From Phocoenobacter atlanticus subsp. cyclopteri (GTDB lineage Bacteria; Pseudomonadota; Gammaproteobacteria; Enterobacterales; Pasteurellaceae), in NCBI RefSeq assembly GCF_018343795.1, contig NZ_CP074346.1:248001-312000 (forward strand): a DNA stretch of 64,000 bases, written 5' to 3'. Position 1 is the first letter of the stretch, and each line of letters begins with the position of its first letter. The translations under genes and the position numbers were made by a program. Positions 46,761 to 57,463 of this stretch are shown here, piece by piece. The notes beneath the pieces were generated by a model. The model made no database searches. It was not told where the DNA came from and saw only the letters and a list, made by a program, of their open reading frames with translations.

Positions 46761-46878
46761 TTTATCCTCAAAATTAACTATCTAAATATATAAAAATTTA
46801 TTATTAATACTATCTTAGTTTATACAGCTAGTATAAACTTTATGCTTTTGGAATGAAAGCTAAAATATTAACGTATAT

Positions 46879-47886
46879 ATGATACATCAAAATATAAAAA
46901 TTGGCGAAAAAAAACCGCTATGGTTACAGGATTTAGCACAAGCATTTAATGATCCTATCGATCTCTTAAACTATTTAGAGTTCGATCCTAAAGAGTTTGA
47001 ACAAGATTTATTAGCTCGCAAACTCTTTGCAATGCGAATACCACGTCCTTTTGCCCAAAAGATGCAAAAAAAAGATAAAAATGATCCACTATTTTTACAG
47101 GCGGTCACATCTTTTGAAGAATTTACAAAAATGGAAGGATTTACTACCGATCCACTTGAAGAGCAGGAATCTCCCGCACCTAATATTTTACATAAATATC
47201 ATAACCGACTGTTATTTATGATAAAAAATAGTTGTGCTATTAATTGTCGTTACTGCTTTCGTCGTCATTTTCCTTATGATGAAGTAAAAAATGGAAAAAC
47301 GGTATGGGTAGAAAGTTTAAACTATATTCGAGAGCAGAGTGAGATCGAAGAAGTCGTGCTATCTGGAGGTGATCCGATGATGGCAAAAGATGAAGAATTT
47401 GATTGGCTGATCACTCAATTAGAAAAGATAACTCACATTAAAACACTGCGTATTCACTCTCGTGTACCAGTGGTTATTCCAAATCGAATTACTGAAAAAT
47501 TATGCGATATATTTAAACAAACTCATTTAAATATTGTATTAGTTACCCATATCAATCACGCAAATGAAATAGATGAATATTTCGCAGAAAAAATGAAAAT
47601 GTTACGTGATACGAATGTCACTTTACTTAATCAATCGGTATTGTTGAAAGGAGTAAACGATGATGCAAAAATTCTTAAAGCATTAAGCGATAAATTGTTT
47701 TCTATGTCTATTTTACCTTACTATCTACACGTATTAGACAAGGTTGAAGGAGCAAGTCATTTTTATATTGATGATAATCAAGCCTTTAAGATTTATAAGG
47801 AGCTACAACGTATTTCATCTGGCTATCTTGTGCCAAAGCTCGCAAGAGAAGAAGCGGGAAAACCAAATAAAACACTACTTGGATAA
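46879..47886 (+). CDS. epmB: EF-P beta-lysylation protein EpmB (lysine 2,3-aminomutase-like)
   Basis: The 335-residue radical-SAM/PLP enzyme has the cluster motif Cys119-Cys123-Cys126 (CAINCRYC), GGDP in VVLSGGDPMM and the KamA-family C-terminus. EpmB makes (R)-beta-lysine, which EpmA ligates to EF-P Lys34. No obvious Shine-Dalgarno precedes ATG 46879, so initiation may be weak or leaderless. epmA is not in the window. Confidence 0.94.
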   Translation: MIHQNIKIGEKKPLWLQDLAQAFNDPIDLLNYLEFDPKEFEQDLLARKLFAMRIPRPFAQKMQKKDKNDPLFLQAVTSFEEFTKMEGFTTDPLEEQESPAPNILHKYHNRLLFMIKNSCAINCRYCFRRHFPYDEVKNGKTVWVESLNYIREQSEIEEVVLSGGDPMMAKDEEFDWLITQLEKITHIKTLRIHSRVPVVIPNRITEKLCDIFKQTHLNIVLVTHINHANEIDEYFAEKMKMLRDTNVTLLNQSVLLKGVNDDAKILKALSDKLFSMSILPYYLHVLDKVEGASHFYIDDNQAFKIYKELQRISSGYLVPKLAREEAGKPNKTLLG

Positions 47887-47897
47887 TGAGCATAAAA

Positions 47898-47929
47898 AAG
47901 CCTCAACTATTTTAATATAATTGAGGCTT
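47898..47929. terminator. Bidirectional terminator between epmB and pgi
   Basis: AAGCCTCAA pairs with TTGAGGCTT across a 14-base loop between the convergent genes epmB and pgi. A/T runs lie on both sides. Confidence 0.8.
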
Positions 47930-47942
47930 ATTATTTAAATAA

Positions 47943-49583
<1,641 letters not shown>

Positions 49584-49737
49584 TTATTTTCCTTATACGA
49601 GATTTAATATTGAAATTGGTACTTATATTTTGATAGTGCGTAATTTTATCCGAATTAAAGCATAATTGTAAGGTATTAATTCAATCATCATTCTTCTTTT
49701 GATGAAATGATTATCGTATAGAATCAAAAAGTAAAAA

Positions 49738-49753
49738 TGCGACGATGATCGCA
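49738..49753 (+). promoter_or_regulatory. CRP-S-like site before the ORF6N/PLD-like gene
   Basis: TGCGA-CGATGA-TCGCA is a perfect CRP-S core (TGCGA-N6-TCGCA), with AAAA flanks on both sides as in competence-gene sites. It is centred about 71 bases before ATG 49817. A possible -10, TATACT, lies at 49785-49790. Confidence 0.6.
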
Positions 49754-49816
49754 AAACTAAAAAAATATTTTTTGAGCTTTTAGATATACTGTCATTAAAA
49801 AATTAAGGATAATCCG

Positions 49817-50692
49817 ATGAATAAAATGGCTGAACACTTTGATATTAAATCCAAAATCTATACCATAAGAAATAAACAAGTAATGCTAGATAGAGATCTC
49901 GCCTCACTTTATGGCGTAGAACTCAAAAGATTAACAGAACAAGTTAAAAGAAATATTGCTCGATTTCCTGAACATTTTAGATTTCAACTCACTCAACAAG
50001 AATATGAAAACTTGAAGTCGCAATTTGCGACTTCAAGTTTTGAATTAGAAAATAAACACGGTGGAGACAGACATATTCCCTATGTTTTTACCGAACAAGG
50101 TGTGTCAATGCTAAGTGCTGTTTTAAGAAGTAGTACAGCAATAGAAGTTAGCATAAAAATAATTGATAGCTTTGTTACAATGAGAAAATTTATTTCTCAA
50201 AATGGCGATATTTTTAAACGAATTGAAACACTAGAACAAAGCCAACTTATTACCAACACGAATATTGATAAAATTTTCAAAGCCCTAGAAAATAAAGATC
50301 CTATTCAACAGCAAGGTATTTTCTTTAATGGTCAAATTTTTGATGCACATAAATTTGTATCTGATTTAATTAGAAAATCACAAAAACACATTGTACTCAT
50401 TGATAACTATATTGATGATTCAACTTTGACACTTTTTCAGAAAAACCAAAGTATAGGTGTCACTATTTATACTCATTCAATTAACAAAACCTTAAAACTT
50501 GATTTAGAAAAATATAATCAGCAATACAAAAAGATAGACATTCAAATTAATAAAAATTTTCACGATAGATTTTTAATTATTGATGATAAAGAAATTTACC
50601 TTATCGGTGCAAGTTTAAAAGATTTGGGTAAAAAAGTGTTTGGGTTTTCATTACTAAAGGATATTGACGTGAATTTTTATAAAAAAATATAG
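49817..50692 (+). CDS. ORF6N-domain protein with PLD-like C-terminal half
   Basis: The 291-residue protein begins with an ORF6N DNA-binding domain (about residues 12-100: VMLDRDLASLYGV, RFPEHFRFQLT, YVFTEQGVSMLSAVLRS), a domain common in phage and mobile-element regulators. A helical linker (about 130-165) leads to a C-terminal domain (about 170-285) with IVLIDNYIDDSTL and HDRFLIIDD, where His249-x-Arg251-x4-Asp256 and GASLKD resemble a phospholipase-D HxK half-site with Lys changed to Arg. The function is unknown. AAGGAT precedes the ATG. No phage genes are adjacent. Confidence 0.8.
   Translation: MNKMAEHFDIKSKIYTIRNKQVMLDRDLASLYGVELKRLTEQVKRNIARFPEHFRFQLTQQEYENLKSQFATSSFELENKHGGDRHIPYVFTEQGVSMLSAVLRSSTAIEVSIKIIDSFVTMRKFISQNGDIFKRIETLEQSQLITNTNIDKIFKALENKDPIQQQGIFFNGQIFDAHKFVSDLIRKSQKHIVLIDNYIDDSTLTLFQKNQSIGVTIYTHSINKTLKLDLEKYNQQYKKIDIQINKNFHDRFLIIDDKEIYLIGASLKDLGKKVFGFSLLKDIDVNFYKKI
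50007..50041. repeat. Perfect 17-1-17 palindrome inside the ORF6N gene
   Basis: AAAACTTGAAGTCGCAA, one T, then the exact reverse complement. It encodes the segment ENLKSQFATSSFE at the end of the first ORF6N motif. Confidence 0.9.
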
Positions 50693-50750
50693 ACAGGGCA
50701 TACCCCATCTATATATTAAAATTTGTAAATTCTACAAAAAATCTACCCGC

Positions 50751-50999
50751 TTATTTCTGCTCTGCTGAATTTATTTCATCCAAACGTTTTTCTAATTCAT
50801 TTAATTTTTCACGGGTACGCAATAAAACCTGTGATTGCACATCAAATTCTTCACGAGTCACCACATCTAATTTTGATAATTGCGCTTGTAAAATTTGTTT
50901 GAATTTTTCTTCTAAATCACTACCCACATTTTTTAAGCCTTGCGGTAATGAATTATGAAGTTGTTGAGCGATATTTTCTAATTTTTTAGGATCTAACAT
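50751..50999 (-). CDS. ubiK: Ubiquinone biosynthesis accessory factor UbiK (YqiC)
   Basis: The 82-residue protein matches the BMFP/UbiK family: amphipathic N-terminus ([19 protein letters not shown]) and a C-terminal coiled coil ([19 protein letters not shown]). UbiK binds UbiJ and supports aerobic ubiquinone synthesis. GGAG lies upstream. It stands alone between the ORF6N gene and der. Confidence 0.9.
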   Translation of the reverse strand: MLDPKKLENIAQQLHNSLPQGLKNVGSDLEEKFKQILQAQLSKLDVVTREEFDVQSQVLLRTREKLNELEKRLDEINSAEQK

Positions 51000-51026
51000 T
51001 CTTTTCTCCTTACTTAATTTGAGAGA

Positions 51027-51072
51027 TAAGCGGTTACATTCTTGTAAAAATTTACAATTAACGTACCGCTTA
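51027..51072. repeat. Inverted uptake-sequence pair between der and ubiK
   Basis: TAAGCGGTT (51027-51035) faces GTACCGCTTA (51063-51072) around GTAAAAATTTAC (51044-51055), between the der stop and the ubiK start on the minus strand. Confidence 0.75.
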
Positions 51073-51092
51073 CCTTTTTCGTTCTTTACTTT

Positions 51093-52595
51093 TTATTTTT
51101 TGCTTTTCTTAATAAACTTCATCAAACGCTTACGTTTTCTTAATTGGTTTGGTGTTAATTTATTACGTTTACCTGCAAAAGGATTTTCCCCTTCTTGGAA
51201 TTGAATACGAATTGGCGTACCAATTACTTTCAGACTTTTACGGAAATAGTTTGATAAATAACGTTTATAAGAATCTGCTAATTTTTCTACTTGGTTGCCG
51301 TGTACCACAATGATCGGCGGATTGTAACCACCGGGGTGAGCATACTTTAATTTCACTCGGCGACCATTGACCAATGGAGGTTGATGATCATCAATGGCAA
51401 TTTTTAAGACACGAGTCAGCATAGATGTCGTCATTTTTTGGGTTGCACAACCATAAGCCTCTTTAATTGAACCAAATAAACTACCCACACCACTGCCGTG
51501 CAATGCAGAAATAAAATGCACTCGAGCAAAATCAATAAAATTTAAACGGCGATCCAGTTCTGATTTTACAAATTCTTTATCATCGTGGCTCATTCCATCC
51601 CATTTATTGACCACAATCACAAGTGAACGTCCTGCATTTAAAATAAAACCTAACAGTGATAAATCTTGATCTGAAATACCATCACGTGCATCAATGGTTA
51701 ATAACACCACATTCGCATCTTGAATGGCTTTTAAGGTTTTAATAACAGAGAATTTTTCAACCGCTAAATTGACCTTTCCACGCTTACGTACACCAGCAGT
51801 ATCAATAATAGTGTATTTCTGATCATCGCGTTCCATTGGGATGTAAATACTATCACGTGTTGTACCCGGTAAATCATAAACCACCACACGATCTTCACCC
51901 AAAATTCGGTTAGTTAAGGTTGATTTCCCTACATTTGGACGACCAACAATTGCAATTTTAATATTTTGATCATATTCTTGCTCTTCGTTTAACGCTTCAT
52001 CTAATAATGCCGTATCTTCTTCATTATTAAAATCAAAATCACGTTCCCATTCATCAATTTCTTGGCTTTCTACTTCTTCCGCTTCAACGCCTTGTTCAAC
52101 CTTTTCAGCCAAAGGAATAAGTACTTGTTCGATAAGTTGGTTTACGCCACGCCCTTGTGATGCGGCAATTTGTTCAATTTCGCCTAAGCCCAGTTGATAA
52201 AATTCGGCACAATGTGAATTTGCATCAATACCATCAACTTTATTTGCTACCACAACAGTCGTTTTTTCACGAGCTCGCAAATATTGTGCAATACCAATAT
52301 CAGCAGGCACCAAACCCGCTCGGGCATCCACCATAAAGAAAACAACATCGGCTTCATCAATCGCAAGTAACGATTGTTCCGCCATTTTTTCTTCCACGCC
52401 CTCTTCCGTACCGTCAATACCGCCAGTATCAATTACGATAAAATCGTGTCCATTGATATGAGCTTGACCATATTTACGATCTCGGGTTAAACCGGGAAAG
52501 TCTGCAACTAACGCATCACGAGTACGGGTTAAGCGATTAAAAAGTGTGGATTTCCCCACATTTGGACGCCCAACGAGCGCAATAACAGGAGTCAT
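51093..52595 (-). CDS. der: Ribosome-associated GTPase Der (EngA)
   Basis: The 500-residue protein has two tandem GTPase domains, each with G1 GRPNVGKST (first at residues 8-16), DTGG or DTAG G3 motifs and NKVDG/NKWDG G4 motifs, then a KH-like domain and a basic lysine/arginine tail. An acidic linker (about 170-210) separates the domains. Der is essential for 50S assembly. Confidence 0.97.
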   Translation of the reverse strand: MTPVIALVGRPNVGKSTLFNRLTRTRDALVADFPGLTRDRKYGQAHINGHDFIVIDTGGIDGTEEGVEEKMAEQSLLAIDEADVVFFMVDARAGLVPADIGIAQYLRAREKTTVVVANKVDGIDANSHCAEFYQLGLGEIEQIAASQGRGVNQLIEQVLIPLAEKVEQGVEAEEVESQEIDEWERDFDFNNEEDTALLDEALNEEQEYDQNIKIAIVGRPNVGKSTLTNRILGEDRVVVYDLPGTTRDSIYIPMERDDQKYTIIDTAGVRKRGKVNLAVEKFSVIKTLKAIQDANVVLLTIDARDGISDQDLSLLGFILNAGRSLVIVVNKWDGMSHDDKEFVKSELDRRLNFIDFARVHFISALHGSGVGSLFGSIKEAYGCATQKMTTSMLTRVLKIAIDDHQPPLVNGRRVKLKYAHPGGYNPPIIVVHGNQVEKLADSYKRYLSNYFRKSLKVIGTPIRIQFQEGENPFAGKRNKLTPNQLRKRKRLMKFIKKSKK

Positions 52596-52683
52596 ATAGA
52601 TTTTTACCTTTATAGTTTATTTAATAGTTCGACATTATAACAAAAATCACTGAAGTATATACGACCATTTTAAGATTTTTTAG

Positions 52684-52713
52684 TTGAATTATTAGACAGG
52701 GGGGGGGTAGAAT
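52684..52713 (+). promoter_or_regulatory. Promoter with G9 spacer tract (phase-variable candidate)
   Basis: -35-like TTGAAT (52684-52689) and -10-like TAGAAT (52708-52713) are 18 bases apart, and nine G (52699-52707) fill the half of the spacer next to the -10. Loss of one G would give the optimal 17. Confidence 0.7.
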
Positions 52714-52762
52714 GGTCAGTTCGAATTGTCAATACCCAAAATCAAGGAATTTCAGATAGATA

Positions 52763-55693
52763 ATGAATACTAAAAATAACAAGAAAACAACAGTTGCAAC
52801 ACTATTATTTTTATCACTCACAACGAGTTTTGTTTTTGCGGAACCAAGTCAACAAGATCAGATAGATGCTCTTAGAAAACAAGTAGAAGGATTGCAAAAG
52901 CAACTGCAAAAGCTAACGGCACAACCGAAAATACAAACTTATGCAACTGCGACACCTGACAGTACTGATGACCCAGCCAAAGCGGGTACAGGCACAGGTT
53001 CGATTGTTTTAAACAATGGAATAGCAAATGGAAAAAATGCTATTGTTGGTGGTGCGACTAGCAACACAGCAAGTGGAGAAAATTCTGTTTCATTGGGTGG
53101 AACTAAAAATATCGCAAGCGGAAAAGCCTCTGTTGTTATTGGCGGTGGCTTTTATAAAAATGGAAAAGTTGTAGGAAATAAAGCTGCAGGATTAAATTCT
53201 TCTGTTATTGGTGGAGTTGAAAATAGTATAAATAAAACAGGTTTGCGTTCTAGTGTTATTGGTGGGTGGAAAAATAGAGTATCTAGTGAGGATTCTATAA
53301 CTCTAGGTGGGCAGGAAAATACCATTACAAATAGTGGAATATCTAATGCTATTTTTGTAGGACAAAACAATACTATTGAGAATGTTAATAAAGGAAATGT
53401 TATTATTGGAGGAGCAGAATCAAAGATACACGGTGGTGCAGGTTATGATAATTTTATTCTCGGTGGTGGTGATAGAAATGCTGATGGAAATGAAATTAGA
53501 AAAGGAGATAATGATGTAATTATAGGTGGGTATGCAAGTAAAATTATTAGTGATGGGAAATGGCAAGATAATAATGTTATATTAGGTGGACATCATAATG
53601 AAATCAATTCAAATACGAAAGATGGCTTTATTATAGGTGGTGTAAAAAGTATTGTGAATGGCTCTCTCAGTGGTTCAATTGGTGGCGTTGGTAATAATAT
53701 TACAGGGAATGGTTCTTATGTTATCGGTGGTAGCAAACCGAACGCAGGAAAAAAGAGTGTTGATACAACATATGGTAATACTGTTTCAGGAAATAACTCT
53801 TTTGTTATAGGTGGCAAGAATACAATTGTAGGAAATCTTTCTTATACTTTTGGGAATAACAATACTATAAATAAAGAAAAAGTGTATATCTTAGGCTCAA
53901 ATATTGATGCAGGTAATGCCACAAGAGCGGTTGTTTTAGGTGACAGTTCAACTGCGGTGACCGATGCGGTTTCAGTAGGAACAACAGCAAAACCAAGAAA
54001 TATCAAGCACGTTAAAAACGGAGAAATTTCTGATACTTCACTTGATGCGATTAATGGTTCGCAAGTGACAACAATTGGGAGCCTAAGCTCTGCTATTACT
54101 GTTATACTCGATGCAACAATAACAGATCATAGACATTATAAAATCAATTTAGACAAAACAAAACTTCCAACAGCTGGCCAAAGTACAAATATTCAAGGCA
54201 GTACAACTGTAGATATAGCGGATGATGGTACAACACCAAACACAAAAATAATTTCAGTTAAAGCTGGAAGCATCGGCTCAACACAACTTGATACCACAAC
54301 GACTAATATTCTTAATAAAGTAGGAGCAGGAAGTGTTGCGAGTGGAAATGCCAATACGGTTACTGGTGGAGATATTTATACTGCAGTAAGTGGTGCAAAA
54401 ACAAAAGTTAGTAAAGCAACTGGTAAGGCAGGAGAATATATTACACTAACTTCAACTGAATCTACTGACACTACTGCCAATGAATATACTATTGGGCTAG
54501 ATTTTACAAAAGTTAAAACTGGCTTAGCAAAAGGTAATATTACAGGAGATGGAATCTCGGTTGCAGGTGGAGAAAATGCTACTTTTAAAAATGTGATATT
54601 GACTATTGCTAATAATGCAATTACAACATCAAAGATTAAAAATGGAAATGTTACCAAGGAAAAGCTTTCTAGTGATGTTCAAACTATCTTAAATCAAGTT
54701 ACTACAAATCAGACGAATATTAATAATAAAATCTCTAAAGCAGATTTGAAAGGAAGTAATACCGTTGCTTTAACTGAAAAAAATGGGAAAACAGAATTTT
54801 CAGTGGTTAATGGAAGCATTGGCTCAACGCAACTTGACACCACAACAAACAATATTCTTAATAAAGTAGGAAAAGGACAAGTTGTAAAAGATAATAAAAA
54901 TACAGTGACGGGTGATACCGTTTATACTGCAATCAGCGGTGCTAAAACAAAAGTTGATGTAACAGGAAAGTATTTAACAATAAATAAAACAGAATCTACC
55001 AATACTGTCGCAAATTCCTATACTGTTGGCTTAGCTTTAGATAAAGTGGAAGAAGGCTTAGCAGACGGAACTATCTCAGGAACTGGTATTACGGTCAAAA
55101 ATGGTAAAAAATCAACCTTTACAAATGTACAATTAGGTATTGCTGATAAGGCGATTACTACAGCGAAAGTTGCAGATAAAGCAATCACAGAAGCTAAAAT
55201 TGCTAATGAAACTGTCAAGAAATTTACAGCAAAATCTCGTGAAACTGTAGTACCAGGGAGTGATGCATTAACTGTTACCCCTGCAAAAGTTAAAGCAAAT
55301 ACAGATAATCAAAAGTTTGTCGTTGATTTATCAGCAAAAACAAAAGCTGCGTTAAAACAAACTGAACTAAATGTAAAAAATGTAACGACAAATACACAAA
55401 ATATTGCTGTAAATAAAGCGGAGATTGCTAAATTAAAAGCAGCTAATGATAAGTTAAATAAAAGAGCTATTTCAGGTGCAGCTATTGCTGGTGCAATGGC
55501 AAACTTACCACAGGAATACTTACCGGGTCGCTCAATGGTAGCAGTGGGTACGGCACATTATCGTGGTACAACTGCCGTTTCTCTAGGGCTATCAACGATT
55601 TTGGATAATGGTAAATGGATCTTAAAAGGTTCCGTCAGTTCCGACTTAAGAGAAGAAACAATGGTCGGTGCAGGTGCTGGGTATAGCTGGTAA
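52763..55693 (+). CDS. Trimeric autotransporter adhesin (YadA-like)
   Basis: The 976-residue protein has a signal peptide (1-26), a short coiled coil (about 30-52), a long YadA-like beta-roll head of degenerate repeats with SVIGG/FIIGG motifs (about 75-400), a neck-type segment (VSVGTTAKPRNIKHV, then DAINGSQV, near 410-435), a stalk with two about 182-residue repeats, and the membrane anchor (about 901-976, RAISGAAIAGAMANLPQ to final Trp). Such proteins form trimeric lollipop adhesins binding matrix or host cells. AAGGAA lies 13 bases before the ATG, a long spacing. The upstream G tract suggests phase-variable transcription. Confidence 0.93.
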   Translation: MNTKNNKKTTVATLLFLSLTTSFVFAEPSQQDQIDALRKQVEGLQKQLQKLTAQPKIQTYATATPDSTDDPAKAGTGTGSIVLNNGIANGKNAIVGGATSNTASGENSVSLGGTKNIASGKASVVIGGGFYKNGKVVGNKAAGLNSSVIGGVENSINKTGLRSSVIGGWKNRVSSEDSITLGGQENTITNSGISNAIFVGQNNTIENVNKGNVIIGGAESKIHGGAGYDNFILGGGDRNADGNEIRKGDNDVIIGGYASKIISDGKWQDNNVILGGHHNEINSNTKDGFIIGGVKSIVNGSLSGSIGGVGNNITGNGSYVIGGSKPNAGKKSVDTTYGNTVSGNNSFVIGGKNTIVGNLSYTFGNNNTINKEKVYILGSNIDAGNATRAVVLGDSSTAVTDAVSVGTTAKPRNIKHVKNGEISDTSLDAINGSQVTTIGSLSSAITVILDATITDHRHYKINLDKTKLPTAGQSTNIQGSTTVDIADDGTTPNTKIISVKAGSIGSTQLDTTTTNILNKVGAGSVASGNANTVTGGDIYTAVSGAKTKVSKATGKAGEYITLTSTESTDTTANEYTIGLDFTKVKTGLAKGNITGDGISVAGGENATFKNVILTIANNAITTSKIKNGNVTKEKLSSDVQTILNQVTTNQTNINNKISKADLKGSNTVALTEKNGKTEFSVVNGSIGSTQLDTTTNNILNKVGKGQVVKDNKNTVTGDTVYTAISGAKTKVDVTGKYLTINKTESTNTVANSYTVGLALDKVEEGLADGTISGTGITVKNGKKSTFTNVQLGIADKAITTAKVADKAITEAKIANETVKKFTAKSRETVVPGSDALTVTPAKVKANTDNQKFVVDLSAKTKAALKQTELNVKNVTTNTQNIAVNKAEIAKLKAANDKLNKRAISGAAIAGAMANLPQEYLPGRSMVAVGTAHYRGTTAVSLGLSTILDNGKWILKGSVSSDLREETMVGAGAGYSW
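54266..55230 (+). repeat. Tandem stalk-module duplication in the adhesin gene
   Basis: A module beginning GGAAGCAT at 54266 recurs at 54812, a period of 546 bases (182 codons). Both copies encode GSIGSTQLDTTT-NILNKVG, TVTG, AKTKV, TVGL/TIGL and KAITTAK-like segments. The second copy degrades near 55230. Copies have diverged, so the duplication is not recent. Confidence 0.8.
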
Positions 55694-55716
55694 TCTTTAT
55701 TAAAATTTGAGGTATG

Positions 55717-55755
55717 CACCCCAAAAGTTGAACACAACTTCTGGGGTGTTTTTTA
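55717..55755 (+). terminator. Terminator after the adhesin gene
   Basis: CACCCCAAAAGTTG (55717-55730) pairs with 55735-55748 with one mismatch, loop of four, followed by six T. Confidence 0.9.
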
Positions 55756-55871
55756 TTTATTTTTCACATAGACTGGAAAGCAGATTTGTAGTACTTTTTA
55801 AGCGGGTACATTTACGAAAAAATTTACAAATTTTAAACATTCTGTTTATTTCCCAAATAGATATAAAAAAT

Positions 55872-55899
55872 AAGCAAACGTTTACGCAAACGGTTGCTT
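55872..55899 (+). promoter_or_regulatory. Two overlapping PurR-type boxes before the purine permease
   Basis: AAGCAAACGTTTACGC (55872-55887) and ACGCAAACGGTTGCTT (55884-55899) both fit the PurR operator (ACGCAAACGTTTTCGT in E. coli). A candidate promoter, -35 TTGCTT (55894-55899) and -10 TAAAAT (55916-55921) with a 16-base spacer, overlaps the second box, suiting repression. Confidence 0.7.
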
Positions 55900-55964
55900 T
55901 TTATTTTTTTTATAGTAAAATTCAACTTTCTTCACTTAATCTTTAACTTAAACAGGAAAACATT

Positions 55965-57290
55965 ATGAATTTTATTAAGTCCTATTTTGGTATTGATGGC
56001 AAAAACACAACAGTTAAAAAAGAAGTTATTGCAGGCTTAACGACTTTTTTAACAATGGCATATATCATCTTTGTTAATCCGAATATTTTATCTACCACTG
56101 GAATGGATAAAGGGGCGGTTTTTGTTGCCACTTGTTTAGCTGCGGCAACAGGCTGTTTTATTATGGGATTTGTGGCTAAATTGCCCGTTGCATTAGCACC
56201 AGGTATGGGCTTAAATGCGTTCTTTACTTATAGCGTCGTACTGGGAATGGGATATACTTGGCAAACTGCATTAGGTGCTGTGTTCCTTTCAGGCTGTGTA
56301 TTCTTATTATTGGGGATATTTAAGGTTCGTAAATGGATTATCAATGCTATTCCAAGAGGTTTAAAACAAGGAATTGTGGCTGGGATAGGTGCATTCCTTG
56401 CTTTCATTGCAATGCAAAACTCGGGTATTATTATCGATAATCCTGCCGTACTTGTTGGACTTGGACCATTTACTTTTTCATCATCAATGGCATTACTCGG
56501 TTTTCTGCTCATTACGGCGTTAAGCCATTTTCGTGTTACTGGTGCCGTCACTATTGGTGTTATTTCTATTGCAATTATTAGTTTATTGGCAGGTTACACT
56601 AATTATTCTGGCGTTATCGCTATGCCACCGTCTATTATGCCAACACTATTACAACTTGATATTGCAGGTGCATTTAATGTAGGAATGATCAGCGTTGTTT
56701 TTGCTTTCTTATTTGTTGATTTATTTGATACCAGTGGAACGCTCATCGCCGTTGCCAAACAATCTGAATTGATGAATGAAGAAGGAGAAATCAAAAATTT
56801 AGATAAGGCATTATTAGCAGATGCAACCGCAACCATAACTGGAGCATTATATGGTACTTCATCAACGACCAGTTACATTGAAAGTAATGCTGGTGTTGCT
56901 GCGGGTGGTCGCACAGGGTTAGTGGCTGTTGTTGTTGGTATACTCTTTCTATTAAGTCTATTTTTTGCACCTTTAGCTGGAATGATTCCTGCTTATGCAA
57001 CGGCTGGTGCAATTTTATATGTTTCGGTGTTAATGTTGGAATCATTAACTGATCTGGATTGGAAAGATATTAGAGAATTTGCTCCTGCCGTTGTTTGTAC
57101 AATTACAATGCCGCTTACTTATTCTATTGCAGATGGTATTACTATTGGCTTTATATCTTATACGGCACTACAAGTTTTGACAGGTAGATATAAAGAAATT
57201 AATGCTGTCGTGTGGGTATTAACCGCTATTTTATTACTTAAAATTACAGGTCTATTGGATATGCTTTTTGCTACATTAAATGTGATGTAA
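55965..57290 (+). CDS. NCS2/AzgA-family purine base permease
   Basis: The 441-residue membrane protein has about 12 to 14 helices. AzgA-subfamily signatures include EVIAGLTTFLTMAYIIFVNP, PVALAPGMGLNAFF and VDLFDTSGTLIAVAKQ. E. coli members of this family (GhxP, GhxQ, PurP, AdeQ) import guanine/hypoxanthine or adenine; which base applies here is not decidable by eye. PurR-type boxes upstream support a purine substrate. AGGAAAA precedes the ATG, and a terminator follows. Confidence 0.92.
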   Translation: MNFIKSYFGIDGKNTTVKKEVIAGLTTFLTMAYIIFVNPNILSTTGMDKGAVFVATCLAAATGCFIMGFVAKLPVALAPGMGLNAFFTYSVVLGMGYTWQTALGAVFLSGCVFLLLGIFKVRKWIINAIPRGLKQGIVAGIGAFLAFIAMQNSGIIIDNPAVLVGLGPFTFSSSMALLGFLLITALSHFRVTGAVTIGVISIAIISLLAGYTNYSGVIAMPPSIMPTLLQLDIAGAFNVGMISVVFAFLFVDLFDTSGTLIAVAKQSELMNEEGEIKNLDKALLADATATITGALYGTSSTTSYIESNAGVAAGGRTGLVAVVVGILFLLSLFFAPLAGMIPAYATAGAILYVSVLMLESLTDLDWKDIREFAPAVVCTITMPLTYSIADGITIGFISYTALQVLTGRYKEINAVVWVLTAILLLKITGLLDMLFATLNVM

Positions 57291-57316
57291 GCGTAAACAA
57301 ACACCGATAAAAAACC

Positions 57317-57342
57317 AAAAAGCTGTTACAAAAACAGCTTTT
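57317..57342 (+). terminator. Terminator after the purine permease gene
   Basis: AAAAGCTGTT (57317-57326) with its complement (57333-57342), loop of six, followed by T. Confidence 0.88.
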
Positions 57343-57463
57343 TTTATTGCTTAAAATTGATCTTGTTCACATAAATACACTTCACAATGTGCAATTTATA
57401 CGACTATTTGCTAAACTTCTTTAACGAATTTAAAAATTTTTTAACAATACGAAGGAGTATCTT

